NCBI GenBank assembly: GCA_932294295.1
Contig: OW028574.1
Coordinates: 31,318,145-31,382,144, forward strand
Direction of reading: 5' to 3'
Length of the DNA: 64,000 nt
Origin: Alitta virens
Taxonomy: Eukaryota; Annelida; Polychaeta; Phyllodocida; Nereididae
The position numbers were made by a program, and so were the translations under genes. Within the stretch, counting starts at the first letter, position 1, and each line of letters opens with the position of its first letter. A model generated the notes under the pieces. That model was not told where the DNA came from. It saw only the letters and a program-made list of their open reading frames with translations, and did no database searches. This document shows, one piece after another, positions 42,601 to 64,000 of the stretch.

Positions 42601-43775
42601 GGATCAGTTGCATGCTATTTCAGAAACAGTGATATTTTATTAAATATGTGTGAGGTATACCTCCTTTCCAAAGTGGTGAGGCTATGCTTCCATGGCGTGC
42701 TCTTCCAGTTCCTTTTTGAGGCCACGGCTTTCTTCCTCCTCCTCTAATTTCCGCTCTTGTGAGAGCTTTGTCGTAATTCTAAGAAATACCAAACACCATA
42801 AATATGAACAAATAACTTAGTGACACTATCAAAATCGCCAAAATAACTATTCTGCAGAATAGCTATGAACACATCACTTACAATATATCTGTAAAGCTTC
42901 TGCCAATGAATATTTGCCCACAGTACGTCCGTCCTGCAAATAAAGAGACATAAAATTGTAGTCTCATAATAGATTCTACAAAATACTTTAATGAGCCACA
43001 GCTGTCTTGATAGTATGCCTACCTTGGAAAAGTGCCAAATATTTCAGGATGAAGATCTACAATGCCAAGTTTCTCGACCTCAACAGAACTTAGTGATTCT
43101 AGCCAGGCTTGCTTTGGTTCCATATTCCCTCGTACGAGGGGCAACTTTCTTGATGTCATGATGGGAAGATTGACATGAGGCCGTAGGGAAGGTTCTGAAA
43201 AATTAACATGGAAGTGATTAAGCCATGCATGAAGGACCAGCTGTCAATTAATAACCATTTTCAGAATAGGCGGTAGTGTTTTGCTGGACTTAACAACATA
43301 GAAATTATTATGAAGTGCACATCAATAGATTTGTTTTGTAAAATATGATGACATTTAATGATTTATGAATTTGTATGAGCAGAGATTAGTAAGCCTACTA
43401 GGAGTAGTGTGATAATATGCAAATATACCTGAGCTCGGGGCTGTAGTTTCAGCAAGTGGTTCATTTTCTTGTAATACACAAGAGCAAGATATTGGTCGCT
43501 GAAAACAGAAGTAGACAGCCTAACATTAGTAACCAAAAGTACAACATGTAGCTAAACCTAGAATATAGAGTGTACAGTATTGTCAGTAATTATAATATAT
43601 AGTTTGGACTGTCACTTAAGTGTCAGTGTCAGTGCTGATCTGGTCCTCTCCAAACAGTTGCTATTTGCTCTATAACATCATATGATTACTACCAGAAAAA
43701 TCTCCTTGGGTATACCTTTTTCAAAACCTGTGGTGTCCTGAAACACCACTTGACACCTCTTTGTAACTGCAGCAT
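39681..43775 (-). CDS. MRPL4: mitochondrial ribosomal protein uL4m, ten exons
   Basis: Exons in transcript order: 43775-43716, 43498-43429, 43194-43023, 42933-42882, 42778-42661, 42571-42465, 40530-40480, 40371-40313, 40143-40070 and 39883-39681. All junctions are GT-AG and phases agree, giving 321 residues. The product is the large-subunit protein uL4 of the mitochondrial ribosome. Signature segments are [26 protein letters not shown], and [20 protein letters not shown] near the C-terminus. The first exon encodes a short basic, hydrophobic leader ([19 protein letters not shown]), as expected of a mitochondrial targeting peptide. It is divergent from PYG: 680 bp separate the two ATGs. The 1.9 kb intron holds a TTAA-flanked element. 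Confidence 0.95.
40674..42289. mobile_element. TTAA-flanked TIR element in MRPL4 intron
   Basis: A 1,608-bp insert begins AGGGGAACTAA and ends TTAGTTCCCCT, bounded by TTAA on both sides (40674-40677 and 42286-42289). TTAA targets with such ends point to Kolobok- or piggyBac-type elements. There is no transposase, so it is non-autonomous. Subterminal regions contain CGCCATTTT and AATGGCGG blocks in inverted arrangement. Confidence 0.75.
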
Positions 43776-44455
43776 GTTTAGCTGTCTAGTTATGCCATTT
43801 ATCGCTCGCTCAGACTGAATGTCATTTGCAATCCACAGAAAGTAAGACAGATGGCAGCACTAGTCAACCACCTGCACTCCAATAAGTGAACTAACCGGTC
43901 AAAATTAACTGAAAGATTGACAATTTAAATCTGTTTCATAAGATTGCTCTTTCTGCTCTGACCTCTAGGGTCAGCTGGCCAGAATGTGCATGATGGTATT
44001 AACCCAGACCATAGAACTATAAGTTCTATGCCCAGACATCAAACCAAATCTAAGAGTAAGAGGTTTTGGGAATGGATTTACCATGTGGATTGGGAGTATT
44101 ATTGCAAAAATCGCATATATTCTGTACAGGGGGGGGGGGATGCATTATAGCTTGAATTGAAGTGAGGTATAATTTAAAAAAAAGGGGAATATGGTTCCTC
44201 CTATACGTATATACTAATGTTCATATAGTTCAGCAAACACACTAATGTCCATACTAGACGCTGTCGTCAGCTAATGGATAGTGGTGTAGTGCAAGGATTT
44301 ATCGGGAGAGGACAGCACGTGTCAGGCAAGCGAGGTCAAGGTCAGGTTGTCCTCTGACATTCATTGCGCTTGCGCACTGCAGTCGCTGTGATTACTGTTA
44401 CTTGGATAGTCTGGGTTTTCTTCATTTTCGTGGAATCCCACCTAGTATCACAATC

Positions 44456-58404
<13,949 letters not shown>

Positions 58405-60448
58405 TCCTTGACTCTTCTGGGCCTGGGGCCTCGTCACCTTTTCTCAAAATGGATCCAACTACATATTGTTTAGCTGTTGAAGTAGTTGGCCTATAGTTCT
58501 TTGTCACTTCCTATTTTTCCTTTTACATTTATAGATTTGCCCTGCCATTGCCATATATATCCTCCTTTTGTGTAAAATATTCATCATGTGACAATTTATG
58601 TGATCATTATTTAAGATACATCTACTATATTTGTTGTAGTCAAGTCCGGTAATGTTGGTTTAGCACAAAATCTGCAAATATAGCAAATGGACTTGATTGC
58701 ATTGGTTCCTGAGCTGTTATGAAGAATGAGGGGAACAAGCTACAAACAGGGTCATCTAATCCATGTTTACAATCTCAAGGTCAAGGGCAAATGTTAGGAA
58801 GACCAATTACCTTCAAAACTGGCCATCTAAACCTTTGACTGCAAAAGAATGATCTTGGGCTATTCTTTTTTAATAATATAAGTAAATAACTCTGGCATCA
58901 AGTGTAATGGGAGGCTGGAAAAAAAAAACTAGCTGAAGTGCACAGGTAAGTATGATGGCATTTTTTGGCCTTAGAACAAGTTTCGAAATCAATGCAAAAG
59001 GGTTGTTGTTGTTTTTTTTTAAAGTAATTTCTGTTTTTTTTTTTTTTTTTTTTTTTTTAATTTCATAACAGCTCTGAGACTTGCAATAAAGTTCATATAA
59101 GTAATTGATGATGCTTGACACATGCTTACATATGAATGCTAGGCTCATTTTGAGATCTGTGTGGAAGCGAAATTGGTAGTGTGTTGAATGTGAAAGTTTC
59201 CTGCTCAGGCCACTCCAGATAAACACTGAATGTGCCCCATTGGCAGGTACAACAGAAAAACATGTCCCACTGTAATATCTGTGATACAGATGTGTGCTTC
59301 AGTGCAACCAATGTTGTTCGACTAGGCTTGGAGTTTCAGTAGTTTTTCTGATATGTTGAACTTCAGTAGCACACCAAAATACAACTTTGTGGTTCTACCC
59401 TGGTCAAAAGAAATGGTACCCTGCATGATTTTATCTTGTTATGCGAATTAATATCTGCTACGATGCATTTGCTTGAAAATTATAGTCAACTGGGCAAGAT
59501 CTTCGTGATGTGCAAATATTATTGCTAATCTGTCGCTGAACCTGTAGTTATGCTTGGTTGCAGGATTTTTCGTACCATGTAACAGTATTTTTTGACAGCA
59601 TTTTTTTTGTTTTCACTGAAAATCTAGGTGCTTTTTTAATGTTATGAACTTGAATAGTAATGCTTATCATTTGGGTAATGTGAATTTCAGTATTCAGTTC
59701 AATTTATTATCACTACGATTGCCTCTATGTTTAGTATTAGCATCAGTTTAATTTACCTTGCCAAAGAAAATCAAGTCAACTAGAAATCTTAGCACAATGG
59801 TTTTGTGTGACTACATGCATGTTAATATACGCCATTCAGAACAGAATGTCTGGAAATTGAACTGATGTGAATGTGTGTTATTTCTTGATTTGTGCAGTGT
59901 GTGTTATATATAAGGTATACATTCTTTGTTAAGTTTATAAACCTTTTCCCTCTTTATATTTTTTATTGTTTGTTTAATTTTGTGATTGTTGGTGTGAATT
60001 GTATATATGAAGACAAACATGCAATGATACATGTAATTTTACTGTTGGATGTATTAGAAAATTGATAGATGAGCTAGTGAACATACTCGTACTACGCTTC
60101 TTGTTGTATTCATTGAAACAAAACATGGAAACAGTTTGCTGCAGATAGTATACCTAAACATTGTGACTTGTTAGATTGAAACAAAATTTGCTTGCAGATA
60201 AAGAGAGAGAAGAATATTACTGCTAATCATTGCTAATGGTGTGTTTTACCAAGTACAAGCCTAATTAGAGAGAAATGAACATTTAGCTGACTGAAATACT
60301 GTGGATGTGTATGTTATGTGCATTTGAATCAGCATTGTTACTGCAATTGGTTAACGGTGTAAATCCTCTTGATTGTTAATAATAAATTGTTGACATGTGG
60401 CATGTTTGTTGCAATGCTTTCCTTCATTGCTATGCTGAGACAAATAAA
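58405..60448 (+). other. probable PYG 3' UTR
   Basis: About 2 kb of AT-rich non-coding sequence with a long T tract at 59035-59058. Candidate AATAAA signals lie at 60381-60386 and 60443-60448. An earlier end cannot be excluded. Confidence 0.4.
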
Positions 60449-60989
60449 AGCCCCACTGATGGGGTAAATGTGTAACATGGCGTGGAGTCTGTGGACACTG
60501 CATGCTGACCTAACTGCTCTGGGGAACGTTCATTTAAGTGTCAAAGTTTTCTGACGAGGCTCAATCACATGACCATCCACGGAATCTGACATGAACGCCC
60601 TTTATGTTTCATAAAAGCAGTTTGCAGCCATGAAGTGCAGAAAAATGTCATTCTTATTAAAATCTAGTTGACCATTGTAAACAATTCTTTGAAAGACTAA
60701 AACTATGAATTTCGTAGAATTGTAGTTTATTCATAAGTGTAATTTATAAGTAACATCAGGTCCTATAATAGTTATTTATCATTCAAAACGCCACTCAGTC
60801 AGAAATGAGTCATATATAAACAAGTTAAGAAGTGCACGTGTACATTCAAATATAAAATCATATTGACTAACTGACACCCCTGTCACTGACTTAGAACTTT
60901 ATAATATATGTGCAGTTCCTGAAGTATGCGAAGCAAACATTTAGTAAATTTTCCAAGCACGAAATATGGTGTAGGCCCACTTTAGCCTA

Positions 60990-61419
60990 CTACCAAAAGG
61001 AGTACAGTCAATTCGCCCAATTTTTCCTCGCCACAAATTTTTTCTCGCCCATAACACAACTCGCCCCCCCCCCCCCCACCCCTTTATTTTTGTATTTATT
61101 AGTTTAAACTTGTCAAAGTTAAGTGATAGTAGACGCATCTTTATTATACCATCATCGCCGCATGTATGCGTACATGTAAACGGGTGATTCAGCGGACCGT
61201 CGACCGCCATCGTATGCATAGGCCTACATGTAAACGGCGGATCCAGCGGACCGCAGACCGCCATCGTATAAAATAACAGTACTTTTAAAAGTTCGGAAGC
61301 AAGCTTCAAGTGTAATAATTTATAGAGTATAAGTAAAAAGAAGAATCTGATTCTGGTACCACATTTATTGCACAAACGGACGAGAAACAATTGGGCGATT
61401 TGACTGGCCCCCTACCAAA
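60990..61419. mobile_element. hAT-like MITE with 8-bp TSD
   Basis: CTACCAAA flanks the insert (60990-60997 and 61412-61419). The inner ends contain CAGTCAATTCGCCCAA and its inverted partner TTGGGCGATTTGACTG. The interior has a poly-C run and two copies of an ~45-bp CATGTAAACGG...CAGCGGACCG unit (about 61170 and 61227). The outermost bases of the ends match poorly, so the exact boundaries are tentative. Confidence 0.55.
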
Positions 61420-61690
61420 CAGCCAATGCATCTGCTTATCGGTGGGATTATTTTATATGTCGCACAGGCATATTAGCCGTAGTAAGCAACATCTAATGTA
61501 GCACTGGAACCGCAGTCTCCTACACTTGTGCGGAAGGAGGGGACCAACTTACATCTAATGGGACAAGGTGGTGCTTTTAGTGTCTTTGCAATTCACCAGG
61601 TGCTCTTGCTTGCACCATGGGCTGCATTTCTGGCACGTATATTTACTGCCCTCTGGTGCATTAGCAGGGAATTAGTCACAATTCTGCAAA

Positions 61691-64000
61691 ATGGAGTATA
61701 TTTTTCATGAAAGGGTAAGTTGAATTATTGGCCGTATATTGGAAATTTAGAGATATTCGTGATCCATTTGGTGTTCCATAAAGAGGCTTTTAATACAAAA
61801 TTGAAATGAAGTATCAAATGTCATAGAAGTTCGTCAGCATTCCCATGTCTAAATTTTGAAGCAGTTCCACCAAAGAAACTGCTAAAAGGTCTCTGAACCA
61901 AATAATTAAGATCTGCAATTTAAGCTGGGTATGTTTGACTTTCTTACAATAATTTGATCGTACTGTCTGTGAAAGGGTGGTTCACTCATGAAAAGAATTA
62001 ACATTGTGCAATAATATGTAATTAACATTGAAAAGAACTACAGTAGTTAAAACTTGTATATAACCGATAACAGTATAAAATCAGAAAATATCCCTCAGAC
62101 TCAATATAAGTTAACTTTGGTTACTGATATAATATCTTTTGTGTTGGCTGTGCAGTTTTAAATGAAACAAAGCCATGGAAAAAAATTATATATAATATGT
62201 ATATGCTTTTTTGACAAAGTATATCATACATGATACATTTGTCAGATTAAAACACATACTAAGTCTACTTCTACTCACTATAATCCTATATTCCACTATC
62301 TATACATACATTATCAATGGATCATTTATGTATCCATGGTCCCAGTAGTTGCTAAACAATAGCGCAGTAATAAGAGTCCTATATTTAATAGCGTCAGATC
62401 ACAGTGAGGTATTTCTTGAGCATTGAGTTTGGTTTATATACATTGGTTAAATACATATGTATACATATATATCACATGTATACAGTAACACTAATTCACA
62501 ATGTTAATATTAGTGCAATATTTGAATTAGGAGTATATACATTATATTATACAACAAGGCATCGTCCACTGATACAAGATAAAATAATACATGACAGGAG
62601 TATTGTCCATATGATTGTCCTAGGACATCATGAAAACAAGGGCTGCATATGGAGTTCTTGACAACTTTCTTGAATGCAGTTTAAAGACGTATTGTCCGTG
62701 ATTCACAGTCTCAACTAGTTTAGTTTAGTCTGTTCATCTTTAGGAATGCTGATAACGTGATCTTAAATTTTGAAGATTTTGGTCTTGAAAAGTCTTAAAA
62801 AGGTCTTAAACCCTGGTTGAGGTGTCCACGGAAGATCTGCTAGGAGGTTGTGTTCTCGGATTGCTATGAACACATTCTCAATCAATATAGTGTCATGCAA
62901 GGTGCAGTGATGTCATCATTTAATCTTTTACAGCAAGAGGGGTCTCTATGTGCACAGCACTGTCTGAACGCCTTACTTCAAGGTGCATATTTCACGGCAG
63001 TTGATTTGGCAGAGATTGCAAGAGAACTCGATGAAGATGAGAGACGAACGATGGCGGAAGGAGGCATGCAGTCTCCGGAGTACCAACAGTTTCTTCAGGT
63101 ATGTTTAGGATTGTGATATCGTGTATTCCTCCAATAATGTCAGGTGCCCTTGAAAGAAATCTCAAGCATTTCTTGTACATTGTTGTATAAAGATAAAATA
63201 ATTTTTTGAAAGAAGTGGCCAAGTTCTCCTTTTGGTAAGGAGGACTGGGCCACTAAAGTTTAGTCACCAAACCAACTTGTATCGTACAAATGTTGTAAAC
63301 CATTCTTTAAGTTCAACTATGATTGTGATATAGTGTAGTTAAGAGTTTCATTTTCTCTTTGTAAGCATAATTTCTAATGCGAGGTGGTTAGTGATGTCCT
63401 TATTAAAACTTTTGACAGTATTTTCTCACAGAGGCAAGTCTAGAACAGGGGCCAATTTCTCCCCACCTGAGATGATCTAGTTCTCCCCCAAAGCTGTTGC
63501 TTTTTCAGCCATAGTTTTTATACATAGCAAGAATAATATGTCAGGCACAATATTGTACTCTGATAATGTGCTCATTATAACAACATGGTTATTTCTAATC
63601 TATCCTTAATCAGTTTTTGTCAATGAAAAGTAGCGTACATAGTTGAAATTTTATTTACTGGCACCAAAACAATAATTTCATTTAATCAGAAAAAGAAATA
63701 TCTCAAATGATTTCTAGCTTTTGGACAGCCACTTATGATCATATAGGAGTCCTGCGACCCAATTTTAGGTTAATACCCTATGTACTATATGATACGTTCA
63801 GCTCTGGGGAGGGTGGCTCATTTCTCCTTACTTTTCGCAACAACAGTGTGACTGTATCAACTTGTTTGTAAAGATTAAGGGATAAGAATTTTTCTGTGAG
63901 TTTTATTACATATCAGGAATGCATACTTAATAAGTACTTATTTGTGTATGACTGTGTTTCTTTTCTTCAGCAACCATCCAGCAACTTTGATGACAGCGGG
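61691..64000 (+). CDS. ATXN3: ataxin-3 (Josephin deubiquitinase), 5' part
   Basis: Three exons are seen: 61691-61714, 62934-63098 and 63971-64000, the last running off the window. All have GT-AG sites and the phases agree. The protein begins MEYIFHER and continues QEGSLCAQHCLNALLQ. Gln9 and the catalytic Cys14 fall at exactly the residue numbers of human ataxin-3. The second exon carries LDEDERRTMAEGG and the third starts QPSSNFDDSG. The enzyme trims ubiquitin chains in protein quality control. The Josephin His and Asn, the ubiquitin-interacting motifs and any poly-Gln tract lie beyond the window. Confidence 0.95.
61715..62933 (+). other. ATXN3 intron 1
   Basis: AT-rich intron with donor GTAAGT and acceptor TTTACAG. 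No other gene or element recognised. Confidence 0.8.

Overview
This is animal nuclear DNA. It is AT-rich, has GT-AG introns and carries four recognisable host genes: HYLS1, mitochondrial ribosomal protein L4 (MRPL4), glycogen phosphorylase (PYG) and the 5' end of ataxin-3 (ATXN3). The host genes have many short exons and HYLS1 has nine coding exons. Together with a Polinton and many small terminal-inverted-repeat (TIR) elements this suggests a marine invertebrate, perhaps an invertebrate deuterostome; I cannot name the species.

Layout. 1-8245: no host gene seen; decayed repeats and a ~2 kb TIR element (4620-6596) with a transposase remnant and a minisatellite. 8252-35024: a 26.8 kb Polinton/Maverick (virus-like giant transposon) with ~346 bp TIRs and a 6-bp target-site duplication (TSD) CTCATT. 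35031-38429: HYLS1 (+). 39681-43775: MRPL4 (-), with a TTAA-flanked element in its largest intron. 44456-58404: PYG (+). 61691-64000: ATXN3 (+), cut off by the window end.

Polinton. Gene order is PC4-like (+), packaging ATPase (+), three small conserved ORFs (+), integrase (+), penton/minor capsid (+), basic core-like protein (+), major capsid (+), maturation protease (+), RING-like (-), membrane glycoprotein with an inferred intron (+), CARD protein and a coupled ORF (-), small membrane protein (+), protein-primed DNA polymerase B (-), and two zinc-finger ORFs (-). Protease, penton, core-like, CARD and glycoprotein frames are open. Integrase, major capsid, ATPase, polymerase and others carry frameshifts or stops, so this copy is dead.

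Most striking structure. Inside the ATPase gene, at the Walker B motif, lies a second element (10117-17839) with its own 6-bp TSD (CTCATG) and Polinton-type ends. Its two ~2.8 kb arms are near-perfect inverted copies of the polymerase-side end of a Polinton, around a ~1.9 kb centre. This is the architecture expected of a fold-back defective-interfering genome of a protein-primed replicon, here integrated as a transposon. One arm carries a tRNA-derived SINE with a 31-bp TSD; the other arm preserves the empty site.

Host highlight. PYG carries two separate pairs of homologous, equal-length exons (112 nt and 93 nt), each pair with good splice sites. This predicts up to four isoforms that differ near the AMP site and in the catalytic pocket.
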